A stretch of 64,000 nt of DNA from Aporrectodea caliginosa. Lineage: Eukaryota > Annelida > Clitellata > Crassiclitellata > Lumbricidae. Below are positions 33,827 through 45,659 of the stretch, in pieces. Location of the stretch: contig JACEVL010000294.1 of the NCBI GenBank assembly GCA_020284085.1, positions 62,001-126,000 on the forward strand, in the 5' to 3' direction. Each line of letters begins with the position of its first letter. Positions within the stretch are counted from its first letter, which is position 1. The notes under the pieces are model-generated. The model was not told the origin of the DNA. It did no database searches and worked only from the letters and a program-made list of their open reading frames with translations. The translations under genes were made by a program, and so were the position numbers.

Positions 33827-34930
33827 TCATAGAGGATCTGCTATCCGGTTCCGTCTTTGTGGTCCGACGTAGGTGTCCTCCCAATACTCAACCAAGGTGT
33901 TAATTTCCGGCGGAGAATTGTCCGCCAAGCTGTCGAACGCATTCACCACGTCGTCAGCAGGAACAAAACTCAATAACATCTTCACACACATACGTATGTT
34001 TTCGTTGTTGCGATAACGCTCGGCTAAGTGCAATGGGTGTACCTTCCTCGACAGGCATTGCTCTAGATGGAAGAGACATCCAACCAACTGCGTAGCAGGG
34101 AACACCCGATCAACCGCATTGTGACTCGCTTTTTCAAAGTCGCACATAACACTTAGGGGATTTAAGGTTATTTTCAAGTCAACCGGCTTCTGAAAAACGC
34201 GAGTATACGACCTCTCTGAGTTGTCTTGAAGAAGCACGTATATCAATGGAACAGCAGTTCTGTCAACCAGTGCGTGCACCGTAAACACCTGGAGAAACAA
34301 TTCCGGAGCCACTTTGAAAGTTCAGTCGATGAACCAATGACGATGCTGAACGAGAATGCCAAGATTCTCATCAGCGCCGAACACCAGGAGACGACCGGCA
34401 TCGTCTGCTCCGGAATCACACAGGACAAAGTTCATTTTTCGCGAACTGGTTTGAATAGCTTCAGGGATAGCAATGTCTGCAACGGTAGCTGCAGTCGGAT
34501 AGGGTTGAGGCTTCCATTTGCGCGTGCGCTTGATTGCCCTCTGCGATGCTGTGCAAGGCGGGAATAATTGTGCTGATTTCAGTGATAGACCATTTGTACT
34601 TTGTTGAATAATTTGCCTTGATTTTCTACGCGGTTTCCAGCTCGGTTACGCATCTCTGCGACGTAAACCGGCTTCTAGTGCGCATTTCACGGCATTGATC
34701 TTCACAATATCTGGTGCATGGTTATGTTCGGTGACCATTTCTTCGTTACCGCGTCGAAGTAAGTTTACTCGCTTGATCTTACCAATTGGTTAACCGATTT
34801 CCAATTAACAAATTAATTTGTCTTTAGTCACGACCTCGCAATCGTTTGGATAATACCGCTTGGAAGTAGGTCTTCCCTGTTTACCTTACCGTCATCTTCT
34901 GTCTGTTGCAGAACCACCTCTTTGAAGTAT
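33827..34930 (-). pseudogene. Second MULE transposase fragment
   Basis: The best frame (34312-33827) contains APELFLQVFTVHALVD, PLSVMCDFEKASHNAV, GCLFHLEQCLSRKVHP and SFVPADDVVNAFDSL, homologous block by block to the 10984-12383 transposase. The upstream frame is broken but retains TEHNHAPDIVKI (FLYWCH end) and TFKVAPELF. The C-terminus stops near 33830 without the HNL tail, so the 3' end is lost. A foldback-type array lies just 5' of it (35035-35165). Confidence 0.8.
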
Positions 34931-35034
34931 CTGGTATATATATTATATATATTTATATATATATATATTTTAAATGGACACATTACTTGTAATAGTCAAC
35001 TTGTTAGCCGTTGGGGAACTGCTTGTCTTTGGAG

Positions 35035-35165
35035 TTTTTATGGGGCTATTTTGACGGGGCAATTTTGTCGGTTTGCGATTTGGACGGGGCTATTTTGGTC
35101 ATGGGCGCTTTTGACGGGGCTGTTTTGACGAGGCTGTTTTGACGGGTCTCTTTTGACCGGGCTAT
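35035..35165. repeat. 14-bp tandem array, solo foldback-type arm
   Basis: About nine units of GGGGCTATTTTGAC and variants (GAGGCTGTTTTGAC, GGGTCTCTTTTGAC). Read on the minus strand the unit is GTCAAAATAGCCCC, comparable with the arm units elsewhere in the window. It lies immediately upstream of the second MULE fragment; no inverted partner was found. Confidence 0.85.
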
Positions 35166-35497
35166 TTTGACTGGGTGCCGCTATATAAATATCAGTTATA
35201 AATGAAATGAAGTTCTAATTTATACAGAAGGTATTAATTATTTAGGCGAACAACTCTGAAAGCACGAATTCGTTGTAATTCTTAATATGACTCGTTTCTG
35301 CTCAGATGAATCCAGAATGCTAGCGATTTTGCATTTGATACTAAAGAGCGCTTCAAACACCAAAGCAATCATTTCATGTAACTATATGCAGCGCCGAATC
35401 AAACTATAATTGCGTCCTGTTCCAAGCGTAAATCTAGCGCTCCACCCCTTTATTAAAGTTTATTCATTATTTTCATTCATTCATTTAAGAGATTTAT

Positions 35498-36060
35498 ATA
35501 GCGCCCCTTCAAGGTTATCTACTCAGAAGCGCTCCCGACCCAGCCCCTGCTAAAGGGAACTGTCTTAAGGTTAGAGATGAACGTGACCGCAATGGTTATA
35601 GGCATTAGGCGTAGATCCACAGGGAGCCCATACCAGATTGCAGGGCCAGCAACAGAAAAGGCACGGCGCTGCAGAATAGATTCCGCGACCGGGGGAACAA
35701 GAAGCTCAGCCTGCTTAGAGGAGCGAAGGAAACCACAGGTCTGGACGCTCAGGGTGAAGCAGCACAGCTCCCGGAAGTAAACAGGGACCACACCCGAGAG
35801 GCAGCTCCAAACCAAGGAAGAGATCAGGTAAGTGACTCGCTGTTGGAAAGGGAGCCAATGCAGGATATCCCATCCCGCATGTAATCAGTGACATGGCCGA
35901 GTCTTGGGAGGCGGCCAATGAGGCGTGCCGCCGCGCGCAAGACCAGATCCAAACACCCAACCCGAGCCTCCGGAAGACCCACATAGAGGGCACTGCAATA
36001 AATCGTGGCGGGAAAGAGCAAAAGAGTAGATAAGCGTTAAGCATTAGAGGTTAAAGAACG
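35498..36060 (-). pseudogene. L2-like LINE C-terminal fragment
   Basis: Minus frames contain ARLIGRLPRLGHVTDYMRD, then VPVYFRELCC, QRRAFSVAGPAIWYGLP and a VGSASE end, the usual C-terminus of L2/CR1-type proteins. The 3' UTR (GGGAGCGCTTCTGAGTAG, GGGGCGCTATATAAA) equals the SINE tail, and it ends in ATGA/ATTC repeats. Confidence 0.82.
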
Positions 36061-36284
36061 AAAACCCACTCTGGGAGGCTGACAGAGCTGGTAGTAGGAA
36101 TCGTGTCACAGTAGGTTGATATGCCACTTGAAGGTTAGAAAGACTTAACCAATAACGACAAAATTTGTCATCTCGTATAAAATTATAATACAAAATTTGT
36201 CTTTTAAAGAAAATGGAAACGAAATTTCTGCGTTTCTATTAACATTTCATTTTGCTCACTTCAGATTTATTTAAATCAGTTCCA

Positions 36285-36920
36285 CTTTCTCCACTACTGT
36301 TCCTGACCTTGGCAATTTGCATCCTACTGGACCAAGTGCTTACTCTTGCTCCTCATCTCCATAGTCTTAGTCGCAATTGCTTTTATCAGTTGCGCCAGCT
36401 TCGCACTGTCGCAGGCTCACTGACTCCCAGTGCAGCAACCACTTTAATGCATTCCTTGGTCTGTGCTCGACTTGACTGCTGTTCTTCTCTTTACTCTGCG
36501 GCGCGCCTTATTGGCAGATAACCCATATTCCGTCATGTCACTAATTACATGCCGGAAACCCTACGCCGGCTCCCTGTTCGCCAGCGGATTGTGTAGGCCT
36601 ACAGGATCGCCTCCCTGGTATGGCGATGTCAGCTGGGTCTTGCCCCAACCTATCTGAGGGAACCTCTGTCGTCCCGTATCGGGCGCCCAGGATTGTCGCT
36701 CCCTTCGCACTTCTGGGAGGGGGTGCTCATAGTCCCGTTTTCCCGTACAGGTATACCATGCAAAATCGTCCTTTCTCAATTGCGCCTGCTCCCCAGAACG
36801 CTCTCTGACACGTTCTATTCTAACAGGAAAACTGTTCTTTTTGGCCGTGCATTCTGGAGTCGGGAGCACCTCTGAGTAGTTCCCTTGAAGAGGTGCTATA
36901 TTAATCTCCTGAATGAATGA
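36285..36920 (+). pseudogene. L2-like LINE C-terminal fragment, plus strand
   Basis: Decayed frames include CFYQLRQLRTVAGSL, TLMHSLVCARLDCC, then (shifted) APTYLRELC and a GVGSTSE-like end. It ends with GTCGGGAGCACCTCTGAGTAG, GAAGAGGTGCTATATTAAT and (GAAT)n. Convergent with the copy at 35498-36060. Confidence 0.8.
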
Positions 36921-37159
36921 ATGAAAAAATCTTATATATATTGTTCAAAGTTTGTCCATCCGTTTGTTATTTGTTTGTCCATCCGGCTAAAGAATCCGAA
37001 ACGGAACGTACGCGCGATACGAAAATGTTACAAAACCTTTTTATAACAATTTGTAGGTAAACGGTACTATTCTCAACTCACCATTCACTTAAAATGCCGA
37101 TATAATGAACATTTTAAATTTATAACCGTTGCAAAACGCCGCTATTTCTGATTTCTCAT

Positions 37160-37860
37160 AAGTAAGTAAAGTAAGTAAGTGTGTTCTTTATTAAACGCTG
37201 GCAAACGCACGGCACTGCACATACAAAGTTATCAACTAGTAGCGGAAAAGTTAGTTAATAGTAAACTAAAAAAACACTATGGCCTAGCTGTACAACATCC
37301 TAGCCAGGAAACCGCGCCTGGTGAGGGAATCAAATCTAGAAAGAACACGGTTATGTGAGCGTGGGCGCAGATCGTGACCAGTATATAGGACGGGGATAGT
37401 AGGTAATGAAGGATATGTCCAGGATTATTTAAGATATTTCTAAAAAGGTCTTGGTCGGCTTTTTTACAGAGTTCCTCAAAGGTAGGGAAAGATTTGGGTA
37501 GGAAGCCAAAGCGTACCAACTTGCGGACCACAGCACTTAGAGAGTCACGTTCCTGTTTGCTGGCGAAGCCCCACCACACTTGGGAACAATAAAGCATTCG
37601 GTTGACAGTGGTGGACCAGACTACATCATAAAGCCTGACTCCCAAGAGCCCATGCGAGATTAAAATACGATGGGCGTGGAGAGATTGCTTGGCACGTACA
37701 CAAATCTTTTGGATATGGGAGGAAAAACCGAACTTTGCGGAAATCTCGATACCCAATATATTCAGGGATGTGACCCTTTTTATGCCACGTATAATTTGAG
37801 GACCTTGTTCAAGATTTAACGTCCTACAACACACGGCCTCCTATACAGAGCATTCGCAAG
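37160..37860 (-). pseudogene. CR1/L2-like LINE fragment with (TTAC)n tail
   Basis: The 185-codon frame (37834-37277) includes IKRVTSLNILGIEISAKFG, RVLR-like HRILISHGLLG, LLYCSQVWWGFAS and SFPTFEELCKKADQDLFRN, NPGHILHYLL. This is the palm-downstream/C-terminal segment of the reverse-transcriptase protein. The frame shifts after the NPGH block. TTAC repeats follow at 37161-37182. Same family as 18890-19205 and 25232-25660. Confidence 0.85.
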
Positions 37861-38009
37861 GCATTTCGGAATTTCTCCGATAAGCGAAAGACGTCGTCTA
37901 GCTAGCCTACATGTACATTGGTTAAAAGATGCGTATACGATGCGTCTCATGCCCCAGTGCTATATAATAGTACTAGCAGTTTTTACCCGGCGTTCGCCCG
38001 GGTTTTCCC

Positions 38010-38330
38010 CAGGCGTAATTTGTAACTGCTGCAAATAAAGGCTACTTACTTACTTACTATATTTGATGATGGGCTTCAAATATTTAAGAACATGTCCATA
38101 TATCTGAACGGAAACGATATTTAGAGGTGAAAGTAGTTGCTTTGCCCGTGTACTGCACGGGTTATCTCTGCCTTATTATAGGTCTATAGGCGTATTATTT
38201 GTTCCCCGGGCTAAATAATTATAATAGACTCGGCCGTTTTTCTATAACCTATTTTCTATTATAGGCGTATTATTTGTTCCCCGGGCTAAATATAATAGAC
38301 GAAGTTCGGCCGTTGTTCTATTAATAATAA
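38010..38330. repeat. LINE tail and ~76-bp tandem duplication
   Basis: GCAAATAAAGGCTACTTACTTACTTACT at 38033-38060 is another TTAC-type LINE end. At 38190-38325 the block GGCGTATTATTTGTTCCCCGGGCTAAAT...CGGCCGTT occurs twice in tandem. Confidence 0.75.
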
Positions 38331-38699
38331 TAATAATCAACGGTCATCGTGATTGGTTGCGAATCGGAGCGTTGACCTATAAGCTACGTGTGACGTAAGA
38401 TTGCATATTTAATTAGCATGCGTGACGTGAACAAATGGCCTTACTACGACCATGGTGTAAGAGACCGGATAGCCTCGTCAAATTTAAAATGGCCATATAT
38501 CGGCGTTTAAATAAAATTGCGAACTGAAAATAGTCGCGTTGACCTAGACGTTGCGTAATAATGTTTTGTAAATTTTTTAAAATCGCTAAACCGTTCCGTT
38601 TCGGAGCCTTTAGCCGGACAGCGATGCATTGCAAACATACATACATACATACGGAAGGACAAACTTTAAGAATTATAGTATAAGATGTAAAGGGCGTCG

Positions 38700-39127
38700 C
38701 ACTGTCGCCAATCCAAAATAATTTAGAGTGCAAAAACGATAAATTACCCTGATTAGTCCGATAATTGTTGCTGTATTCAAATGCGTGCGGGTCGCGGTTC
38801 GCTTGCCGATGCCGGCTTATTTGAGAAATTTAAATCTTGGGTTAGCACGGTCCTTACACGTTTATCCTAAATGGCGTGGCGTCCATCCAAACGGGCGAGC
38901 GGTGGTGAAGGATTGGGACTCATCCAATCAATTCATTGAAAAAATGAGCAGGGTCGAGGCCATTATTATTCCATCGCTATAGAAAACGCGAACGATTACA
39001 TTTTATATTTTAAAATCTTACGGGAACGATAATTATATAGGATAGAGCAAATTCAAGTACACGGGAACCCGGTGACTGCCAGTCAAAGCAGCCAAAGTTA
39101 ACCACGCAAATCAAGCGGCAACGATAA
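38700..39127. other. No feature recognised
   Basis: Short plus frame at 38785-38982 without a domain; nothing else supported. Confidence 0.35.
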
Positions 39128-39318
39128 TTAACCCTCAGGCTACCGAGGGTTTTTTTGTGACACGGGCTACCAGGGTTTGGGGGTGGTTACCACCCCCTCT
39201 GGATTTCGCGTTTGGTTTCACATATCATATCTTGTAATGGATTCAGCATTCATATCTGAACAGAATGATAATATTTAGTTGTACATTGTGTGGATGCACC
39301 TCTCGAAATTACATAATA
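39128..39318. mobile_element. TTAA-type piggyBac-like MITE, left end only (P2)
   Basis: TTAACCCTCAGGCTACCGAGG starts it, followed by GGTTACCACCCCCTCTGGAT and TTTGGTTTCACATATCATAT as in the other copies. It stops abruptly at AAATTACATAATA where an AAATAAATAAAT run and the minisatellite begin. Confidence 0.75.
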
Positions 39319-39357
39319 AAATAAATAAAAATAAATAAATAAATAAATTATATTATA

Positions 39358-39695
39358 TTGTCACATAAAAATGGGAGTTGGATTGATGAGAATAATTTCT
39401 TGCCTAAATGGATGTTGGATTGATAAAACTAATTCTTTACCTAAATAAAAGCTGGATTGATGGAAATAATTGTTTGCCTAAATAGCAGTTCAATTTATGA
39501 CAATAGGCTTAATTCTTTGCCTACATAGAAGTTGGATTGATGAAAAATAAGTTCTTGCATAAATAGAAGTTGGATTGATTAAAGTAACTTTTTATTAAAT
39601 GAAGTTGGATTGATGAAAACAATTTTTTTATGAAAAGTAAGCTGTATTTATGACAGTTATCATGGACATTGGTAGACTGCTTATTTACCAACGTC
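39358..39695. repeat. ~40-bp minisatellite, foldback core without arms
   Basis: Seven to eight degenerate copies of AGAAGTTGGATTGATGAAAA plus TAATTCTTTGCCTAAAT, ending in GACAGTTATCATGGACATTGG. The same end, TGTTATCATGGACATTGG, terminates the core of the element at 45660-46265. Confidence 0.85.
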
Positions 39696-39699
39696 AAGT

Positions 39700-41100
39700 G
39701 TGGCATCGAAGACATTAAACTAATTTTTGCAACGCAAACTATGGGATAACCTCGGAATGATTTGCTGCGTATATATTTATGACAACTGTTCAGAATACTT
39801 GTGGGCAGTGTGTCGTTAATCGTGACATATTAAAATAACTTAAACTGTAACTGAAACATAAAAAAACTGTAACTGAAACATCTGATTTAAGGTAACTTTA
39901 ACTAAAACTGTATCTGAAAAAATTATATAACTTTAACTGAAACTGTAACTGAAAAATCATAACTGAAATAACACTGCTATGAGGACAAGAGTGTTCAGGA
40001 AAGTACCCTGAGGAAAAGATTCGACTTCCATCGAATTGGATTCCCCACTGTAGGCCATGGGTGCTGCATCGTGTAAGTAACAAGGGTTCATGGGGCAGGT
40101 GTGCGCTCCTACATTGACCTGTATAGCTCTACTAGCCGTTGTGTCCTTCAGCTCGTCAGATACCAGGTCGAGCTCAGAGTCTACGAGCGGTTTTAGTGGC
40201 GACAGAAAAAGTGTCCGCTCTGATTGGACTCTTTGTACCTACAACAGTAGGCCTACTTTCACTGTTAGTCTGGGGTTCACTCCTGTCTTAGCACTTACTA
40301 TACTCCTTAGCACTTTTGCCTGTTCTTCTTGACACTGTATACTTTTTTGGATTAAATCAACTAGCTCTCCATTAGCTGTCAATGACAACACAACGTCCCC
40401 CAGTTCGACAGTTCTGAACTTCTGATAATAGTTTAATTAAAAGAAATACACTGGAGATACCGGATAGCGGTTTCCACATCCAATTACGCCAAAGTAAAAT
40501 TTATCAGTCCGTTTGCGAAGTTAACTGTCTTTTCCAAAATTACAATTTAATCGGGATAGTGTTTGCAGACGTCAATTCAGTAGCAATGCACTTTTTCAGT
40601 AAGCAGGGAAGGTACGTGCAAATCATCTAAGAGACCTTTCTCAGTGCCTCGCCTCGTTTTATACCTATAGGCTAATCTACGCGCCTAAAAGAACCGACGT
40701 CATTAGCTGGGCTGTAGCATACTTTACCAGGAAACACAGATATACAATACATAGAACCTTAGAACTAGTCAGCTGGTTAGACCTCGGTAGGCCGATTGTC
40801 ATTGCCTCGATTGTCAATGTCTCACTCAGTCAGTCATTCAGTCAATAAATCAGTCAGTCAGATCTCGGTAAGGACGGTAGGCAATCTAGCATTGACTGAG
40901 AATCTGTACAAATCCTATATTCTGCGGTCAATATATATATCTCAGTTATCGAGAAATGCTCCATTCTTATGCAGTTTCCAGATTTGAATTGTTTTAGAAA
41001 GTAGCGACAATTCAAATGGGTCTCGGACATAATCCGAATTCAAATACACGTAGTTTTTACTGCATCTGTTATTAATTTTGTTGACAAATATTAATGGATA
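39700..41100. other. Low-complexity repeats and an unassigned minus frame
   Basis: 39830-39975 repeats an AACTGTAACTGAAAC-like word. On the minus strand about 40430-40235 is open and encodes VELGDVVLSLTANGELVDLI then QCQEEQAKVLRSIVSAKTG, a Gln/Glu-rich helical stretch that could be part of a gag-like or host coiled-coil protein; I do not recognise it. The rest shows no signal. Confidence 0.35.
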
Positions 41101-41106
41101 TTACTA

Positions 41107-41682
41107 CACTGTGTCCCGTTAAAAAGGGACCCCTTATTGTTTATATGAAAATAACTAGTAAATATTAATCTATTTTTTAAATTCCAAAACCGTTTTAATC
41201 CTAACATAATTGGCTTGTAGTGGTTGAAATATGAAAGTTTCTTTCATTCAATAATGACGTAATAATGACGTGAGCGAATCGCTATTGCCTGAAAGGAATT
41301 TGATCACATGTTATCGACGCTGCCAGTGGCCAGTGACGAGCGCGTCCTGAAGATTGTGTTGAGGCTGAATGTGGACACTTTGAACACACCTTGCGGTCAA
41401 ATATAAAAATAAAATCAAACCAAAATTTATAATTGATAAATAACGCTTTAAAATAATATTGAAAAGTTTTAGATAACTTTTTTGTGCCATCCTTAACACT
41501 TGAATGTTAATCCAAATGACGTCAGTATGACGTCATTAATGAATGACAGGAAATTTACATTTTAACCACTATTAGCCAATTATGTCAGGATTAAAACGGT
41601 TTTCGAATTTTAAAAATCGATGAATATTTACTAGTTATTTTCATATAAACAGTAAGGGGTCTCTTTTTAACGGGACACAGTG
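41107..41682. mobile_element. TA-flanked mariner-like MITE with ~150-bp inverted repeats
   Basis: Ends CACTGTGTCCCGTTAAAAAG and its inverse, flanked by TA (41105-41106 and 41683-41684). The arms are long: CCCCTTA...ATATGAAAATAACTAGTAAATATT and CCAATTATGTCAGGATTAAAACGG pair with their inverses. No transposase. It lies just 3' of the last exon of gene A. Confidence 0.92.
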
Positions 41683-41751
41683 TAGATTGATCGGATATAT
41701 CGAAATAATACGGGATATTTGTTTGTCAGAATCTTTGGATGAAAAGTGAGT

Positions 41752-42656
41752 CTATTTTCGACTCAAAGTGTAAACATACAATCCACGGATTGAACATCCG
41801 ACGATCAGTTGTTTCTTTTCTTCGTCGTAACATAATTTATCTGGCTTTTTGATCATCTCGTCATCTGTTTCTTCTTTTGTTGGACAAAGAATTCGATTCC
41901 ATTTAAGATCGGAATCCAAGAGAATCACTCTGTCATTCCCACTGTCAGCCACAAACACTTGATCGTCCAAATCGAGTGAGAGATAGAGAGGCTGATTTAG
42001 TTGTTGTGTTTTATTTGAAGGAATAAATCGACGGACCATCTGTCCATCTCTGGTCAATTCACTAATGGCATTATTTCTCTTCTTCTTTCTCCCACTTGAT
42101 CCACTCTTTCTCTCCTCCTCCTCTTGATCCTCCAGCTTCTCAGAGTAAATGATGATGAAGTTCCCGATGCATGTTTCTACCGCGTGATGAAGGTTACTGA
42201 TGTCTTTTGGTAAAGGAATGGATCGAATAAGTTCTGCGTCTGATCCGTAGATACTCAGAATGGACCCCAAATTCAACACCAACAACAGACCATCAGTGCA
42301 CACTGACAAAGTACCTGGCTCATAATCTGTGATCAGCCATTTGATGATTTTGTGTTCGTCATCTGTTTCTCTTGTGATCTTCCAGACGCATTTCTCTCGT
42401 CTGTCAGAGACGTACAAACAATTTTCCTTCTCATTGGATTGGATGTCTTCAGGCACTTTAATCTGTTCTATTTCAATTTTCTTCTGAAAATTAAATGGAT
42501 TTCGATCCTCAAAGACAAGAATTACATTTGTATCAGAGGAAGACGGTTGGCAGAGAACGTAGATTTTACTTCGCAGTTTAGTTATTCCAGACACAACAAC
42601 TTCATCTCTTCCTACGTCGATTCTCTGAGTGAAGTTGATGGAAATCGGACACACGA
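41752..42656 (-). CDS. Gene A terminal exon: NHL-type beta-propeller
   Basis: Acceptor TTTTTATTTTAG above 42656; 905 nt ending in TAG. It enters in phase 1, completing a split Leu codon with the exon at 44379. The ~300-residue product is a propeller of NHL-like strands: residues ~20-35 VVVSGITKLRSKIYVLC, ~65-95 with LYVSDRREKCVWKIT, ~215-245 with PLYLSLDLDDQVFVADSGND then RVILLDSD. A charged EEEERKSGSSGRKKKR insert at ~175-190 could be a loop or nuclear signal. NHL propellers bind proteins or RNA, as in TRIM-NHL. With the CARD upstream the layout recalls Apaf-1 (CARD plus WD40 propeller) without a visible NACHT/NB-ARC. No polyA signal was established. Confidence 0.85.
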
Positions 42657-42659
42657 CTA

Positions 42660-43075
42660 AAATAAAAACAAAATTATTAGGATATTGATAACCAGCAATA
42701 ATACAGATAATAATGGACAGTGATTATTATCTTATTTGTATATTTATAGGCTATATTAATGAGCATTGCTATAATTATTTGCTTAATTTTCGATTATTTA
42801 TTTCTTCGTTCTCATTATTTTCTTGTAGCTTTTACTTTAGTTACCTAGGCCACTTAGTATCTGACAAATCTTCACTCATTCAATTACTTCAATTTAATAC
42901 TGAAATAAACAAAATTGTATTAGCTAATGTTTATTTATCATTGTTTCTATTATAGTATAAGTTATTAGGCGCATTTTTAAAAAATCGGCGTGTGTTTCTT
43001 TATATTTATTTATTTTTGTCTGAACCTATCTCAACTTGCTCTCAATCTGTAATATGTAATTAACGGCTCCCCATT
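42660..43075. other. Intron of gene A
   Basis: AT-rich, no feature beyond the acceptor of the NHL exon. Confidence 0.6.
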
Positions 43076-43162
43076 ATTAGCGCGCAAGACAAATGCGCCC
43101 GGTCAAAAGCGCGTACCGTCAAAAGCGCGCAAGACAAATGCGCGCCGACAATAGCGCGCATG
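43076..43162. repeat. 14-16 bp array, solo foldback-type arm
   Basis: Units GTCAAAAGCGCGTACC, GTCAAAAGCGCGCAA, GACAAATGCGCGCC and GACAATAGCGCGCATGC in a row. It lies in an intron of gene A. No inverted partner noticed within the next kilobase. Confidence 0.75.
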
Positions 43163-43934
43163 CATAGATACGTAAAGACAAACAAAACTGAAGAAACGCT
43201 TGTGTAATTAATAAGACAACAGCGCTTATCGCGGAAAATATTATGTCAAATGAAGTTGTGAGAAACAGTTAATGGCAAAATCTCTTTACTTACGGTAGTT
43301 AATGTTTGTTGAGTGTTAGTTCGCTACGTAACGTTTATTTGGTTGTCTTTATTTCAAATTGAAAGGTTATGGGCGATTCAGCGCAGATAGTCGAGCAATG
43401 GTACCAGTGGCGTAGCAATGGGCTGTGCAGGTTGTGCAAAGCACAAGGGCCTCCGGCGGTACAAGGGCCCCTAGCGGTCAGTCTGATCAGACCGTCAGAG
43501 GGGGTTTCCTTTCAGAATGTACTAAAATCAACTTAACCAAGCCCAGTTATCTACATCCGTAAGAGCGTAGGCTGGTCTCATGCTCCTCTGTGCAAGAAAG
43601 CGTGTTGACTGAGGTTCGCATCCCGAAGGTGCCTTATTTCAGAGATCTCAAAATCTCGGGCTAAAACGGTCGGTACACGAGGGACCTTAAATGCTGACGA
43701 CTATACTTGTGACTTGTCCAGTTTGATTATCGCTCTTCATCTGTCTGTTAATCGCAATTTATTTAAGCTGCCATATGCTTCAGTCTTATTACAGTCTTAT
43801 AAGTCATAATCATTTCTGTGATTTTATTATAAGTTGAATTAATATCTTGATGAACTGTCTTGCATCAGAACTAATTCGGATTCCATGATTGGCTGAAATA
43901 TTCTACATTTGAACTGACTCTTGTATTCTTCTAG

Positions 43935-43967
<33 letters not shown>

Positions 43968-44378
43968 CTCTTGCTGTCCGTCTTGTTCTGACTCTGTCCA
44001 TTATCATATCTTTCATGTCTGCATCGTTTTCATTCTTTGACTATCTTTTGTCTAACTTACTCTCGATTTCTGTGTTTGCATCTTTATTGCTTCTCTAAAT
44101 TTTTTACTCTTAACCTCACTTTTTAGTTCTGATTTCTTCTGATTTTCTTGTCTTACTTCATCATACTAAGTTATTTGAAGTCAAGTAGTTTTACGTTAAT
44201 AGAGCGCCCTCTGACAATCTTTCTCCGTATGAAATAAGGCTTCTCTCTCTTTAACTATCAGCGGAGTCTCTATTTTCAATTATTTGAGCATCCTGCAATT
44301 TAATTTTTAACTATAGCGCATTGTTCGCATTTCATTAGTCTAAGTATGAAAATTCACGTTTTAGGTTTTCCTTTTAAC
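43163..44378. other. Intron of gene A with possible hAT-type end and CT repeat
   Basis: CAGTGGCGTAGCAATGGG at 43406 resembles a common hAT/MITE 5' end, but I found no matching right end. (CT)n occurs at about 43935-43962. No exon-like frame. Confidence 0.45.
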
Positions 44379-44759
44379 GAGCGTGTTTAAAGAACTTGCC
44401 AACTGCGTTCTTGAATTGATTGCCATCGATGTTGACCACTTTCGACTGGTCAATTTCCTTAATATTTGCAACACCAAATAAGACATCTCTCAGCTGATTC
44501 GATTCGTACACCCTCCGAATATGATCAAGGCCTGCTTGTGAATGACACCAGATCCAAACGACCACAGTCTGTTTGTCAAAATCAGAGTTCAGGATATCTA
44601 TCCCTTCATCCTTCAGTTGACCGATGAGTTTATCAGTTTGACGTGACCACGGTTTGGTTCGGCTTCGAAGGTCTTCGATATTTTTATGAAAAAGTAGTTG
44701 TGTTTCCCTACTAGTTGTACACTTCGCATTCCGATATTGCACCTCAACTTTCATTACCC
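44379..44759 (-). CDS. Gene A exon: TRADD-N-like domain
   Basis: Acceptor TGTTGTTGTAG above 44759; weak donor C|GTTAAA after 44379; 381 nt, phase 1 on both sides. Joins the CARD exon by a split Gly codon (NGG-G-VMKVEV) and the NHL exon by a split Leu codon. Product: a basic N-terminal segment, then DKLIGQLKDEGIDILNSD, the hydrophobic strand QTVVVWIWCHS, a helix LDHIRRVYESNQLRDVLF and a closing NQFKNAVGKFFKHA. The strand-helix pattern and edges match gene B 4320-4679. The TRADD-N label is from pattern memory; the homology between the two exons is seen directly. Confidence 0.7.
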
Positions 44760-44764
44760 CTACA

Positions 44765-45650
44765 ACAACAAAAGTATTTCAAATATAAAACTAATTGTTT
44801 AGACATAGCACCAGTTAACTTATGTTGATTTTAATGAATTATAATTGTATTACTAATTGCGATAAAGAATATTTGCTATGTTGTCGATACGTGACCAATT
44901 CGGTTTTTATTCTCATATACTGCCTCAAGTTACACATTTGCTATCGATTCGCATAATACGCAATTGAACTTCTCCTTTTAGATCTATGTGAACATGAGTA
45001 GGCCTATAATTTTAAGAGAAATTGCCATCATTGATAATCTATATTTCATAAGTTGAGGTAAAGATTAGGATCCCGTTAAGATTAAGATTAGGGACACTTA
45101 AACCAATGGCAGTGAAATTACGCTTTCTTTGGATTTGGAACTAACAACTGACAAAAGGAAGGTGATCATAATTTTGACCTGGCAGAATGAAGTGTAGATT
45201 ACTTGAAAGTAGAAGTCAACAAAGTAACATGATGTTAGACCACAAAACACCTTGGATAAGTGCGGCAGTTTCAGGTTTAATATATAGTTAACACTGACAA
45301 TGGAGGAAATGATAAGACTGACGGAAGACAGGAGACTTTGGAGGAATATTGTTCATGATGCGGCCGACCCTCGAAGCGAGGATGGCTGAGAACAGAACTG
45401 ATATATTATTTAAAGGCAAAGAGATGCATCTAAATAATTTCCTTACCGTATTTAACATATAGAACGCCTGTTTACTGTTGCTTCAAGTTCCATAGAGCAC
45501 ACTTTCCACAGTGTGGCCATAATAAAGTACCATATATTAATTCTTCTAAAACTTTTGCTCAGAATACAAGGTCGCCCTGAATATACTTGTATCCCTTAAC
45601 ATGTATGACCTTTTATATGAATTTTGCGTTGATAAGTACCTACCAGGATA
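44765..45650. other. Intron of gene A, nothing recognised
   Basis: Non-repetitive sequence between the TRADD-N-like exon and the foldback element. Confidence 0.5.
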
Positions 45651-45659
45651 GGGCATGCG

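Larger units (their letters stand above)
36935..38690. mobile_element. Element or pair of inverted copies around a LINE
   Basis: CAAAGTTTGTCCATCCG...CCGGCTAAAG..CCGAAACGGAACG at 36953-37005 recurs inverted at 38590-38670 (CGTTCCGTTTCGGAGCCTTTAGCCGG...GGACAAACTTT). Either long TIRs of one ~1.75 kb element or two oppositely oriented repeats. No TSD resolved. Confidence 0.5.

Noticed and set aside
40090..40332. Secreted small protein MGQVCAPTLTCIALLAVV...
   Set aside because: The antisense strand carries a more protein-like frame over part of this region, and no supporting context exists for the plus frame.
43406..43500. Complete hAT MITE beginning CAGTGGCGTAGC
   Set aside because: Only a left-end resemblance; no inverted right end or TSD found.
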